Shown: positions 33,595 through 42,360, counted from the stretch's first letter. The stretch: 55,255 nucleotides of DNA from Acidobacteriota bacterium (GCA_040756905.1 JBFLYD010000014.1:1-55255); one strand, 5' to 3'. The notes: a model not told the origin generated them from the letters alone. Numbers and translations are program-made.

Positions 33595-34267
33595 AATGTT
33601 TTCCTTTCTCTTCTAAAAGCTTCTTAAGATACTCAGCATGTTCTCTTCCACGCGGCTGGAAGTTATACAGGTCAAGATAAAGTTGCAGGTTGGAAACTAC
33701 TATAAATCCTTTTATTTTTTGCCTATTAAAGAATACGCTGGTTTTATAATAGGGCTGAATTACATGAATGTTACCACCCCTTACCAGTTCTTTTAACTCC
33801 AATTTCTGCCTCAAAGCCAGAATATCCTTATCCCAATTCGCAAGTTTAAGATAAATAAATATCTCTTCTGTCTTTACAAAAGAGGTGATAAGATTAGCAC
33901 CTGTATGTAGCGTTAGGGCATATTGACCTTCTTTTAAAAGATTTTTAATTTTCTTGAGGATATCTTTATCTGGACTATAGTAAGAATCAATTGTGTTTAA
34001 GTCGAACTGATAATCTTTTAACCAGTCGGCAATAAGCATATCTTTATTGGTAAGAAGCGTGTAGCTCTCAGGTCCCTTTTTGACTCTTTCCACATATCCC
34101 TTTTTTGCCATTGCTTCAAGGATTGCTTGAGCCATTCCTAAACTTACACCTTCAGAACCTGTAAAATCCCGTACCACCCATTCTCTTTTTGGGTCTTTAA
34201 GCATTTTTCTCGCTATAAGGGTAGCTTTGTCACCAAAAATATTTTTCATTTTTTGATTTCTTTCCAT
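33587..34267 (-). CDS. AbiEi-like antitoxin/repressor
   Basis: This 226-aa protein has an N-terminal winged helix (about 5-85: AQAILEAMAKKGYVERVKKGPESYTLL) and a C-terminal domain (about 95-226) like AbiEi antitoxins, with LTLHTGANLITSF and VVSNLQLYLDLYNFQPRGREHAEYL. AbiEi proteins repress their own promoter and neutralise the toxin. I start at ATG 34267 because GGAAGG lies upstream and a palindromic operator sits directly beyond. The frame is open for 30 further codons, but these run through the operator and promoter. The DLYNFQPRGREHA motif near the end is typical of this family. Confidence 0.8.
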   Translation of the reverse strand: MERNQKMKNIFGDKATLIARKMLKDPKREWVVRDFTGSEGVSLGMAQAILEAMAKKGYVERVKKGPESYTLLTNKDMLIADWLKDYQFDLNTIDSYYSPDKDILKKIKNLLKEGQYALTLHTGANLITSFVKTEEIFIYLKLANWDKDILALRQKLELKELVRGGNIHVIQPYYKTSVFFNRQKIKGFIVVSNLQLYLDLYNFQPRGREHAEYLKKLLEEKGKHFD

Positions 34268-34282
34268 AATGTTTACCTTCCT

Positions 34283-34312
34283 TATATTGTTCACTAAATA
34301 GTGAACAATATA
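34283..34312. promoter_or_regulatory. Palindromic operator of the toxin-antitoxin operon
   Basis: A perfect inverted repeat with 14-bp arms and a 2-bp centre: TATATTGTTCACTA, AA, TAGTGAACAATATA. It covers the -10 box of the operon promoter and ends about 15 bp before the antitoxin start codon, as expected for autorepression. Confidence 0.85.
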
Positions 34313-34335
34313 TAATAAATGAACATTATTATCAA
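34307..34335 (-). promoter_or_regulatory. Promoter of the toxin-antitoxin operon
   Basis: On the minus strand TTGATA (34330-34335), 17 bp, TATATT (34307-34312). The -10 box is inside the palindromic operator. Confidence 0.7.
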
Positions 34336-34474
34336 GCCATCTAAAATACTTTCTCACGCTTACGATTCACTCAACTAAATAATTTTATATGATATTATTA
34401 ACATGATAAACTAAAAACATAAATTGTTAATAGAGAAGGCTAGATCTTCTAAAATATATTAAAAAGAATTTAAA

Positions 34475-34927
34475 ATGAAAAAGGAAAGAATCCCTACGAT
34501 GAAAGTGAAAAGAAGAATTATAGTGAAAAATGGAAAAATATTTGGAGTAAGTCAAAAATTAGACAAATTGATTAAAGAAATATCAAAAAAATTATAAAAA
34601 AGAAGTTCACTTTTATGATATTAGAAATTTTTATAATAAAGATCCTAATTTAATGGGTTTCCATATCGCAACTAAGAAAAATGATAATGGAAGAGAAATA
34701 TATTTAAACCCAAAAAAGTATTTGGATCGTTTCCTGGATTTACTGGACAATCTTGGTCTGATTTTGTTGAGACAAGTTCAAAGGCAGCAAATTACATATT
34801 AGCTATTGAAAGATTAGCTGCTGGATTTGCATTACCTGTTGTGATTGGTGGATTCTTTGTACTTTTTTCAGCATTTAAGAAACGGGAGAAAATGGGTTTG
34901 GTACTATATGTTGTTAGTTGGCCATAG
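34475..34927 (+). pseudogene. Decayed gene with at least two frameshifts, unidentified
   Basis: Three consecutive coding-like pieces lie in different frames. 34475-34597 is a complete small frame of 40 codons (MKVKRRIIVKNGKIFGVSQ). Next comes a stretch from about 34584 with VHFYDIRNFYNKDPNLMGF and IYLNPKKY. Last is a piece ending at TAG 34927 with FPGFTGQSWSDFVETSSKAA, a hydrophobic segment (FALPVVIGGFFVLFSAF) and KKREKMG. Joined with frameshifts they read as one protein with one membrane helix. Alternatively the first piece is a real small gene. Confidence 0.4.
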
Positions 34928-34944
34928 AGGGAAGCTTATTCTTT

Positions 34945-35170
34945 TTATACTTTTAACAACCACTTCAACAATGGAATAAATTTTATTTTTTTCCCCTGAT
35001 GGAGTTCCACTCCCTCATTAATCATCTGCTATAACCAAAAGGTTAGTGCATTTTAATTCCTGACTTGCCTTAATTAAAGATCTTATTTCTCTCTCCTTTG
35101 TTTTAAAATCTTCCACATGATAGGATACCTGAATTAACTCTCTTACTTTCAAGTTCCCTTTTGATTTCTG
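34945..35170 (-). pseudogene. Remnant of an AAA/DUF4143 ATPase (C-terminus)
   Basis: The minus strand reads KVRELIQVSYHVEDFKTKER, then EIRSLIKASQELKCTNLLVIADD, then after a frameshift GKKIKFIPLLKWLLKV and stop at 34945-34947. This is the characteristic C-terminal end of DUF4143-containing AAA ATPases (IQVxYD, REIxALxKA, IPLWKWLL). An upstream piece (AEIKREL) is again in another frame. The ATPase and DUF4143 core are missing. Such ATPases are often found among mobile or defence genes. Confidence 0.65.
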
Positions 35171-35366
35171 CTAATCACATACTTTTTATTAAAGTTTGTG
35201 ATTTATATTCACAATTTCAACATTAATTTTTGTGATTTGCAATAAAAAATTTGGAAGCTTTCTTTTTAAATTCCTGTCTTCTAATACTTCTATAAATATT
35301 CATTTTTCATTATTTAAGGATTGGAATGATTGACTTTAAAAGAAATTTAATTTAATTTCTGAGTAA
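35171..35366. other. AT-rich spacer beside tRNA-Ala
   Basis: It contains repeated TTTGTGATTT motifs (about 35205 and 35238) around TTCACAATTTC, but no open gene. Confidence 0.35.
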
Positions 35367-35441
35367 GGGCGGTTAGCTCAGAGGGAGAGCGTCCCGGTCG
35401 CAACGGGAAGGTCGGGGGTTCAAATCCCCTACCGTCCACCA
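35367..35441 (+). tRNA. tRNA-Ala (anticodon CGC)
   Basis: A complete cloverleaf of 75 nt including an encoded CCA. The acceptor stem GGGCGGT/ACCGTCC contains the G3-U70 pair that identifies alanine tRNAs. The D stem is GCTC/GAGC with a short loop. The anticodon stem TCCCG/CGGGA holds the 7-nt loop GTCGCAA (U33 present, anticodon CGC). The T arm is GGGGG-TTCAAAT-CCCCT. The discriminator base is A73. The remnants on its 5' side suggest past integration near this locus. Confidence 0.93.
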
Positions 35442-35447
35442 TGAATT

Positions 35448-37526
35448 TTATTTTTTCCCTATAATCTCATCAACTAACTCAAAAGCACCATACACTTTGA
35501 TAAGGGCTTCGATAATTCCCTGAGAATGAACCATTACAGAACGGGCAATTTCATCTGTGTATACAAAGCGATTTGGCAGTGATTGAATGTTTCCATCAAA
35601 AAGCACTCCAACAAGCTCAGCTTTTGTATTTATCACAGGACTTCCTGAATTCCCCCCAATTGAATCCAGAGTTGATACAAAATTTAAAGGCACATCAAGG
35701 TTTAATGCAGATTTTTTCTCAATGAAACTTTTTGGCAATTCCCATGGAGGTTTATTTCCATGCTTATCAGCCCATTCATATAATCCTCTGTATGTTGTTT
35801 GAAAATGAATTTTCTTTCCATCTTCGACATAGCTCTTAACTGGTCCGAAGCTTAATCTCAAAGTTCCAGTTGCATCAGGAGGAATTGAAGTCCCTCTAAG
35901 TTTAAACATTGCTTTTGCAATCAATGCACCGTTCTTTGTCTCAACACTCTCAACTTCCTTTTCATATCTATCGCGTAATTCTCTTGAAACAGGGTCAATC
36001 AATAAAGCAAGTTTTATCATCGGATCCTCTGATTTATTTACAGCTTCAATACCTCCATCGATGTATTTCTTTCTTTCTTCTACATCTTTCAGCTTAGTTC
36101 CTTTGATCAATTCATTTGCAACTTCTTCTGCTGAACGACCTTTGAAAATCTTTTCTGTCAACTCTGGATACTCAGTACATTCCTCTTTCAGTTGAGCCAA
36201 CGAATTCGTTAGAGTTACAACTTCAAGTTCATCGTATATGGGAGCTTGGGATAGGATACTTCTTGTAATTGAAGGAAGGTTTGATTCTCTAAATTCTCTT
36301 AGCCTTTCCTCATTTGGCTTCGGTTTTTCCATTGCTATTCGAACGAGGGTTTTTGCAATTCGAAAATATGTTGTGCGGAATCCTCCTGCCCGTTCTAACA
36401 ATGAAAGGGACTTGTAAAATGTAACAAGGCTTTTCTGGGCTTTCTCAATCTCGTCCCAGGCTTTACCAAATTCTTTTTGCATTTCAGAGTCTTTATTGAT
36501 TTCTTCTCTAAAGGCTTTTTCTTCCTTCTGTTTCTTTTCCATGATTTTTTCATCAAGGAGTCCAGACTGATAACCAGTTATAGCCTTTAAACTATTTTCA
36601 ACTCCGAATAAACTTCTCTGAGCAATACGGGCATGTTCTTCACTCTTTTTGCTGAACTCAGTTAAGAGAGCTCTCTGACGTTTCAGGTTTGCAATTGAAT
36701 ATGGATAACTAAAATCACGAAGATATTTAAGTTGAGTCATTGTGAGTAAGCGGCCAGTGGAACCAGGGTTACCTGAAGCAAAAACAAGCTCTCCTTCTTT
36801 CACCCCTTCTGTGGACCATTTAAGATAATCAGGTGATTTTATCGGTTTATCATTCTCATAAACCCTGAAGAAGCAAACATCCAAATCATATCGAGGGTAT
36901 GTAAAATTATCAGGGTCTCCTCCAAAAAAGGCAATTGGAAATTCTGGTGCAAAAACAAGACGCACATCTGTGTAACGCTTAAACTTATAAAGATGAAACA
37001 TACCACCGGAGTAAAGGTTTATTACCTGGCAGAAAAGACCTGTTTTTTCAGAGCATTCTTTTTCAATCGAAGCAATCTTTTTCTGCTGGGCTTCATTTGC
37101 CTCCGAAGATGTCATCTGAGGAGTTACTACGCTGTTTACTAAATCAGTCACATCCTCAATTTCCATCAGAACATGTATTTCTACTCCTGGGCATTTAAGC
37201 TCTTCTGCTTTTGTCTTTGCATAGAAACCTGTCTTCATCAAATCTCTATCTTTTGTGCTTAGATTCTGAATTGCACCAGAGCCAACATGATGGTTAGTAA
37301 GAACAACCCCATCTGGAGAGACAAAAGAAGCAGAGGCTCCTCCAAAGCGAATGGAGGAAAGCTGGACATGTTTCAGCCATTCGGATGTAATTTCAAACCC
37401 ATATTTTTTCTTGAGATAATCAGTCGGAGGTTTGTTGAATAACCACATTCCTTCATCAGCAAATATGAAGGATATAATGGTAAAAATAAGGAGAGAAAGA
37501 AAAAATATGAACCTGTTTCTTTTCAT
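35448..37526 (-). CDS. S46-family dipeptidyl peptidase (DPP7/DPP11-like)
   Basis: This is a periplasmic serine exopeptidase (692 aa) releasing dipeptides from peptide N-termini. A signal peptide (1-23) is followed by the conserved ADEGMW start. The catalytic His is in GVVLTNHHVG (about residue 80). The nucleophile Ser is in SIGGNSGSPV (about 627), and NFTYPRYDLD probably holds the Asp. The usual GDPDNFTYP signature is present. DPP7 versus DPP11 specificity depends on one C-terminal residue that I cannot place safely. GGAGGA precedes the ATG. It suggests protein or peptide feeding. The stop is 7 bp from tRNA-Ala on the other strand. Confidence 0.95.
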   Translation of the reverse strand: MKRNRFIFFLSLLIFTIISFIFADEGMWLFNKPPTDYLKKKYGFEITSEWLKHVQLSSIRFGGASASFVSPDGVVLTNHHVGSGAIQNLSTKDRDLMKTGFYAKTKAEELKCPGVEIHVLMEIEDVTDLVNSVVTPQMTSSEANEAQQKKIASIEKECSEKTGLFCQVINLYSGGMFHLYKFKRYTDVRLVFAPEFPIAFFGGDPDNFTYPRYDLDVCFFRVYENDKPIKSPDYLKWSTEGVKEGELVFASGNPGSTGRLLTMTQLKYLRDFSYPYSIANLKRQRALLTEFSKKSEEHARIAQRSLFGVENSLKAITGYQSGLLDEKIMEKKQKEEKAFREEINKDSEMQKEFGKAWDEIEKAQKSLVTFYKSLSLLERAGGFRTTYFRIAKTLVRIAMEKPKPNEERLREFRESNLPSITRSILSQAPIYDELEVVTLTNSLAQLKEECTEYPELTEKIFKGRSAEEVANELIKGTKLKDVEERKKYIDGGIEAVNKSEDPMIKLALLIDPVSRELRDRYEKEVESVETKNGALIAKAMFKLRGTSIPPDATGTLRLSFGPVKSYVEDGKKIHFQTTYRGLYEWADKHGNKPPWELPKSFIEKKSALNLDVPLNFVSTLDSIGGNSGSPVINTKAELVGVLFDGNIQSLPNRFVYTDEIARSVMVHSQGIIEALIKVYGAFELVDEIIGKK

Positions 37527-37706
37527 ATATTCCTCCTTTTTAGAATCATATTAAAAATAAATCATATACCATTTAATTAAATATTTTAAATTTAATTTTA
37601 TTATTATTTCTAATGCAGTTATGACTTGATATACTTAAAATTAAAAACTCAGGAACAGTATAAATACAATGAAAATCTATCAGAAACACGGAAGAAAAAG
37701 GAAGTG

Positions 37707-37742
37707 ATCTCTCAAAATAAATATGAATTTATTTTGAGAGAT
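37707..37742. repeat. Perfect 16-bp hairpin in a divergent promoter region
   Basis: ATCTCTCAAAATAAAT (37707-37722), loop ATGA, then the exact complement (37727-37742). It lies between the divergent S46 peptidase and plsY genes, 52 bp before the plsY -35 box. No T tract follows on the plus strand. It could be an operator or a small fold-back element. The remaining 37527-37855 sequence is AT-rich. Confidence 0.7.
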
Positions 37743-37793
37743 AAAGTTCTTATCAAAGGAAACTTATATAATCTAAACAGCTATTAAAAATAT

Positions 37794-37822
37794 TTGACAT
37801 CAGATCTAAGCATTGGTATAAA
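37794..37822 (+). promoter_or_regulatory. Promoter of plsY
   Basis: TTGACA (37794-37799), 17 bp, TATAAA (37817-37822), 33 bp upstream of the plsY start codon. This is close to the sigma-70 consensus. Confidence 0.75.
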
Positions 37823-37855
37823 TTATGGAAAATGAAAAACAAAAAACGAAAATAA

Positions 37856-38515
37856 ATGAATGAAATAATGTTTATCCTTCTTGTAGCAATAACAAGTTAT
37901 CTTGCAGGCTCTTTCCCGACAAGTATTATAATGGGAAAGCTTTTAAGAAGTATTGACATAAGAAATTATGGAAGTGGAAATCCAGGTGGAGCAAACACCT
38001 TTAGAGTTTTAGGTTGGAAAGCAGGAATTGCAGTCTTAGTAATTGATGTTTTCAAAGGGTTTGCTGCAACCCATTGGTTCTCAAAAATTGCTTTGAATCA
38101 AATTCCCTCTACCTATTTAGTCCCAATTCAAATATTAGCAGGATTTTCTGCTGTTCTGGGACATAGCTTTACAATCTTTGCCGGGTTTAGAGGTGGAAAA
38201 GGCATTGCCACTGGTGCTGGAATACTCATATCTCTTTTTCCGTTAATAATTCCATTTTGCGGTTTAATATTTTTTTCGATTTTAGTTCTTACAGGTTATG
38301 TTTCTTTGAGTTCGATTGGAGCTTCTATCTCTTTTCCCATTCTTACAACGACTCTTTATCTCATGGGGAAACCTGTAGATTCGACATTTCTTGTCTTCAG
38401 CTTCTTTATCCCATTTTTTATTCTTTTTACGCATAGAAATAACATCAAAAGACTTCTTTCAGGAACTGAAATTCGTTCAGTCAAATTAATGATTTTTAAG
38501 CCAAAGGAAAAGTAG
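37856..38515 (+). CDS. plsY: Glycerol-3-phosphate acyltransferase PlsY
   Basis: This integral membrane enzyme (219 aa) acylates the sn-1 position of glycerol-3-phosphate with acyl-phosphate in phospholipid synthesis. The three family motifs are present: SYLAGSFPTS, GSGNPGGANTFRVLG with DVFKG, and GHSFTIFAGFRGGKGIATGAG. About six membrane helices are predicted. The first ATG (37856) is used; a second ATG lies four codons in. The partner plsX is not in the window. Confidence 0.95.
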   Translation: MNEIMFILLVAITSYLAGSFPTSIIMGKLLRSIDIRNYGSGNPGGANTFRVLGWKAGIAVLVIDVFKGFAATHWFSKIALNQIPSTYLVPIQILAGFSAVLGHSFTIFAGFRGGKGIATGAGILISLFPLIIPFCGLIFFSILVLTGYVSLSSIGASISFPILTTTLYLMGKPVDSTFLVFSFFIPFFILFTHRNNIKRLLSGTEIRSVKLMIFKPKEK

Positions 38516-38528
38516 CCTCTCCTTTTTT

Positions 38529-39011
38529 CTATGATTTATAGCCAATCTTTCGAAGAAATTCTTTTCTTTTATTAATATCTTCCTCTGACTCAATTCCTTT
38601 CGATTTTTGCCCATCTATAACGCCCAGTATTCCCCTACCCTCTTCAGTTTCAGCAATTATCACTCCCACTGGGTTTGCAGTGGCACAATAGATATTACAG
38701 ACTTCCTGACAGTTTTTTACAGCATTCAAAACATTAATCGGAAAGGCATTTTTTAAAAATATGATGAAAGCGTGTCCGCATCCTATATTCAAACAGTTCG
38801 TTTTTGCGAGTTCAATTAGTTCATCGTCATTCCCGGCAATTCTTATAAGACAGGGCCCTGAGGATTCTGCAAAAGCAATTCCAAATCTTATTCCAGGCAT
38901 TGAAGATACAAGTATTTCATAAAGGTCTTCAACGGTTTTTATAAAATGCGATTGACCTAAGATAAAATTCATATCATCCGGTTTTTGAATTCTTACTGTT
39001 TTTATCTCCAT
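38529..39011 (-). CDS. Adenosine-specific kinase (PF04008-type)
   Basis: This small cytoplasmic protein (160 aa) belongs to the family named adenosine-specific kinase, known mainly from archaeal and thermophile structures. Characteristic pieces are DMNFILGQSHFIKTVEDLYE, IRFGIAFAESSGPCLIR, NIGCGHAFIIFLKNAFPINVLNAVK and CNIYCATANPVGVIIAETE, with GRGILGVIDG near the end. The assigned activity rests on few data. AAGGAGG precedes the ATG. Confidence 0.88.
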   Translation of the reverse strand: MEIKTVRIQKPDDMNFILGQSHFIKTVEDLYEILVSSMPGIRFGIAFAESSGPCLIRIAGNDDELIELAKTNCLNIGCGHAFIIFLKNAFPINVLNAVKNCQEVCNIYCATANPVGVIIAETEEGRGILGVIDGQKSKGIESEEDINKRKEFLRKIGYKS

Positions 39012-39144
39012 TTTTCCTCCTTAAAGACATATTATAAATTATTTTTTTGTAAGTGCTAAAAACATTGTTGCAGGAGAAATTAATTTAATATTTTTCTTTA
39101 TTTTTTATTGATTGGATTTTGTTTTTTCAATAATATTTATTGTT

Positions 39145-39621
39145 GTGGGAGAGAAAGAACAAATTAAATTTGTTGTTGACTGCATGCTTGGAAAGCTTGC
39201 AAAATGGATGAGAATACTTGGATTTGATGTTGTTTATTTTAAAACAGCAAACGATGAAGAAATATTAAAATTGTGTCTTAATGAAGGAAGAATTATTCTG
39301 ACAAGGGATAGAAATCTTTTCAACATTGCAAAAAAATCAAGGGCTTTTTTAGTAAAATCAGACCAATGGGAGGAGCAGGCAAAGGAAGTAATTGATAATT
39401 ATAATCTGTGGGATAAAATCTCTCCTTTCTCAAGATGTCTAAATTGTAATTATCCTCTTAAAATAATAGAGAAATCTTCAGCAAAAAACCTCGTTCCTCC
39501 TTTTCCCTATGAAACTTTCGATGAATTTGCTGTATGTCCTGAATGTGGAAAAACATACTGGCCTGGAACCCATTTTGATGTCATGCGCCTAAAAATAACA
39601 AAGCTTATAAATGATAATTGA
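39145..39621 (+). CDS. Mut7-C RNase-domain protein with zinc ribbon
   Basis: This protein of about 158 aa has a Mut7-C PIN-fold RNase domain (FVVDCMLGKLAKWMRILGFD, then EGRIILTRDRNLF). A C-terminal zinc ribbon follows (CLNCNYPL and CPECGKTYWPGTH). PIN acidic residues are present (Asp in VVDCML, Asp in LTRDRN). The role is unknown; archaeal and bacterial homologues are stand-alone as here. The start is uncertain: GTG at 39145 fits the family N-terminus, and a TTG at 39112 would add a hydrophobic stretch. Neither has a Shine-Dalgarno. Confidence 0.85.
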   Translation: MGEKEQIKFVVDCMLGKLAKWMRILGFDVVYFKTANDEEILKLCLNEGRIILTRDRNLFNIAKKSRAFLVKSDQWEEQAKEVIDNYNLWDKISPFSRCLNCNYPLKIIEKSSAKNLVPPFPYETFDEFAVCPECGKTYWPGTHFDVMRLKITKLINDN

Positions 39622-39664
39622 AAAAAAGATATAAAAATAAAGCCCACTTTAATAATAATTATAT

Positions 39665-39693
39665 TTAACTTGGAAGGGAAATTTTCGTATAAT
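39665..39693 (+). promoter_or_regulatory. Promoter of the ABC exporter operon
   Basis: TTAACT (39665-39670), 17 bp, TATAAT (39688-39693), 18 bp before the ATG, which is preceded by GGAGG. Confidence 0.5.
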
Positions 39694-39710
39694 TTAAAGA
39701 TGGAGGATAA

Positions 39711-40625
39711 ATGCAGGAAAATGGAATGAGCATCGAAATTTCAAACGTTTCCAAAAGGTTCGGAGACCTTCAGGCAGTTTCAAACATTTCTCTTCAGATA
39801 CCAAAAGGCTCAGTATATGGAATTCTCGGTCCTAATGGAGCTGGAAAAACCACAACGATAAGAATGATACTTAACATCATATCTCCTGACGAGGGCGAAA
39901 TAAAAATAATGGGAGAATCCATGAACGAAGAAATGAAGAATGCAATAGGATACCTTCCGGAAGAAAGAGGACTATACCCAAAAATGAAGGTCAAAGAACT
40001 CCTCATATACTTTGCCCAGTTGAAGGGAATAAATTACTCAAAAGCTTTAAAGAACTCCGAGTACTGGCTCGCTAAAGTTGAACTTCTTTCATGGAAAGAA
40101 AATAAAGTGGAAGAACTCTCAAAAGGAATGCAGCAGAAACTTCAGTTTATTATTACATTGATTCATGAGCCTGAAATTATAATTCTTGATGAGCCCTTTG
40201 CTGGACTAGATCCGATTAACACTGAAGTTCTTAAAGATATTATGCTTGACCTAAAGAGAGGAGGTAAAACAATCCTTTTTTCAACCCATCTGATGGAACA
40301 TGCAGAAAAGCTATGCGATTATGTTACTCTAATAAATAAAGGAAAGAAGATGATCGATGGAAAATTATCAGACATAAAAGCCATGTTCGGGAAAAATATT
40401 CTTGTTCTTGAATTTGAAGGAGATGGAAATTCCCTCAAAACTCTCCCGGGTGTTAGAAGATATTACGATTTTGGAAAATGGGTTGAACTTGAACTGGATG
40501 AAAAAGCTGATGTCAATTTCATTCTAAGGAAATCTATGGATACAGTAAATTTGAGAAAGTTCGATATTGTTGAGCCATCATTAAATAATATATTCATAAA
40601 GGTGGTAAAAGGAGAAAACCAATGA
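39711..40625 (+). CDS. ABC transporter ATP-binding protein (NatA-like)
   Basis: This is the ATPase of an ABC-2 type exporter (304 aa). Walker A is GPNGAGKTTT, the signature is ELSKGMQQKLQ, Walker B is IIILDEPFAGLD, and the switch His is in FSTHLMEHAE. The C-terminal 80 residues form the DUF4162-like extension typical of NatA and related exporters. It overlaps the permease start by 4 nt (ATGA), so the two make one transporter. NatAB exports sodium in Bacillus; the substrate here is not known. Confidence 0.95.
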   Translation: MQENGMSIEISNVSKRFGDLQAVSNISLQIPKGSVYGILGPNGAGKTTTIRMILNIISPDEGEIKIMGESMNEEMKNAIGYLPEERGLYPKMKVKELLIYFAQLKGINYSKALKNSEYWLAKVELLSWKENKVEELSKGMQQKLQFIITLIHEPEIIILDEPFAGLDPINTEVLKDIMLDLKRGGKTILFSTHLMEHAEKLCDYVTLINKGKKMIDGKLSDIKAMFGKNILVLEFEGDGNSLKTLPGVRRYYDFGKWVELELDEKADVNFILRKSMDTVNLRKFDIVEPSLNNIFIKVVKGENQ

Positions 40626-41875
40626 AAAAGCTTTTTCATATAATAAAAAGAGAGTACCTTAAGATTGTTAAAAGAAAGACCTTCCTCATCAGCACTGTAT
40701 TAACCCCTTTAATCATGGGCGCTCTTATCTACCTTCCAACTTATGTGGCGAAAATTTCTGAGGAAAAACAGAAAAATATTTTTATAATAGATAATTCAAA
40801 ACAAATCTTTTCTGATTTAAAGTTAAAGCTTGATAGAAGGCTAAAAGATAGTTCTCCTGCCTATAAACTTGAAAAAATTGACTCTGAAAACAAAGAGAGT
40901 ACGAAAGAAAATTTAAAAAAATTGGTTGAAAAAGATGAAATATTTGCCTTCATAATACTTCCTGAAGATATAATTATTAAAAGATATGCAGAATTCTATG
41001 CAAAAAATGTATCAGACCTCAAAACAATAAACGAAATTGAAGATAAACTCTCAAACATCATCTCAGAAAAAACTCTTCTCTCTGAGGGAATGAACCCTGA
41101 AAAAGTGAGATTATTGATAAGAAAAGTTAGTATGAAAACTGTAAAAATTGCAAAAGGAGAAGAAAAGAAATCCGGTTTTATGTCAGAATACCTCGGCTCC
41201 ATATTCTTCATAACAATTCTTCTCACAATGATATTGGGATACGGTCAGGTAATAATGAACGGAGTTCTGGAGGAAAAAAACAACAGAATAATTGAAATAA
41301 TGCTATCTTCTGTCAGTTCATTCCAGCTTATGGCTGGTAAAATCATAGGAATTGGCGCTGCCGGTATAACTCAGCTTTTAATCTGGATAAGCGTTGCCAT
41401 CTATCTTTTAGGAGGAAGTTCATTTTTAATGAAAGGGATGCAGGTTGGTTTCCTTGATTTCTCCACGATGATTTATTTCACAATTTTCTTCCTGCTTGGA
41501 TACTTCCTCTATTCAACAATGTTTGCCGCTATTGGTGCCATCTCAGGAACTCTCCATGAAGCCCAACAACTCATGGCTCCGATAACTTACTTTTTAATAA
41601 TTCCTTTTATCTTAGGAATCGCAGTAGCCCAGAATCCAAACACCATGCTTGCAACGCTCTTTTCCCTTTTTCCACTGTTCACTCCCACTCTTATGTTCAT
41701 GAGAATTACATTTACACCTCCTCCTGGTATTCAGATTTTTATTTCAATTGTTCTTTTGATGATCGCTACTCTTTTCACTACATGGGTTTCTGCAAAGATA
41801 TTCAGAACCGGAATATTGATGTATGGGAAAAGGCCAAATTTTAAAGAAATCCTAAGATGGATAAAAGCAAAATGA
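40622..41875 (+). CDS. ABC-2 type permease (NatB-like)
   Basis: This is the membrane subunit of the same exporter (417 aa). It has one N-terminal membrane helix (KTFLISTVLTPLIMGALIYL), a large extracytoplasmic domain (about 40-180), then five to six helices. The conserved VLEEKNNRIIEIMLSSVSSF segment, the coupling region of ABC-2 permeases, precedes the helices. Together with the ATPase it resembles NatAB. The DUF488 gene starts immediately after its stop codon. Confidence 0.92.
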   Translation: MKKLFHIIKREYLKIVKRKTFLISTVLTPLIMGALIYLPTYVAKISEEKQKNIFIIDNSKQIFSDLKLKLDRRLKDSSPAYKLEKIDSENKESTKENLKKLVEKDEIFAFIILPEDIIIKRYAEFYAKNVSDLKTINEIEDKLSNIISEKTLLSEGMNPEKVRLLIRKVSMKTVKIAKGEEKKSGFMSEYLGSIFFITILLTMILGYGQVIMNGVLEEKNNRIIEIMLSSVSSFQLMAGKIIGIGAAGITQLLIWISVAIYLLGGSSFLMKGMQVGFLDFSTMIYFTIFFLLGYFLYSTMFAAIGAISGTLHEAQQLMAPITYFLIIPFILGIAVAQNPNTMLATLFSLFPLFTPTLMFMRITFTPPPGIQIFISIVLLMIATLFTTWVSAKIFRTGILMYGKRPNFKEILRWIKAK

Positions 41876-42328
41876 ATGAACTCTATAGAAATTTTACCGC
41901 AGAAGAACACTAGAATTAGAAGAAATTTCAGAATAGTGGAAATCTGGGATATAGGGCATTCGACCTTAACGATTGAAGATTTTATTAGAAAACTTATTAA
42001 AAATAATATTCAGCTCCTTGTAGATATAAGGAGATTTCCTGGGTCAAAAAAATTTCCCCATTTTTTTAAAGACTCACTGAAAAATTTTCTTTCAGAAAGG
42101 AGAATTGATTATCTCTGGCTTGGAAATGAGCTTGGCGGGTTCAGAAAAGGAGGATATGAAAAGTGGACAGAAACTTCTGAATTTAAAAAAGGAATTGAAA
42201 TGCTTGAACAGATTGCTGCTGAAAAAAGAACAGCTTTTATGTGCGCTGAGGGGTATTACATGCGCTGCCATCGTAGATTCATCATAAAGATTCTAGAGGA
42301 AAAAGGATGGACAATACACCATATTTAG
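41876..42328 (+). CDS. DUF488 family protein
   Basis: This 150-aa protein belongs to the DUF488 family, whose function is unproven. It has the family's WDIGHST start, LLVDIRRFPGSKKFPHF, YLWLGNELGG, and the Cys/His motif FMCAEGYYMRCHRRFII near the end. The Cys and His may bind metal or form the active site. The start ATG directly follows the permease stop (TGAATG), suggesting co-translation with the exporter. A functional link with it is only inferred from position. Confidence 0.88.
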   Translation: MNSIEILPQKNTRIRRNFRIVEIWDIGHSTLTIEDFIRKLIKNNIQLLVDIRRFPGSKKFPHFFKDSLKNFLSERRIDYLWLGNELGGFRKGGYEKWTETSEFKKGIEMLEQIAAEKRTAFMCAEGYYMRCHRRFIIKILEEKGWTIHHI

Positions 42329-42360
42329 AGAATAAAAATAAAAGAAAAAATTTAATTGCT

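Noticed and set aside
34268-34357. Longer antitoxin start at 34357
   Set aside because: The extension would be coded by the promoter and the operator palindrome; a ribosome site and ATG lie directly after the operator.
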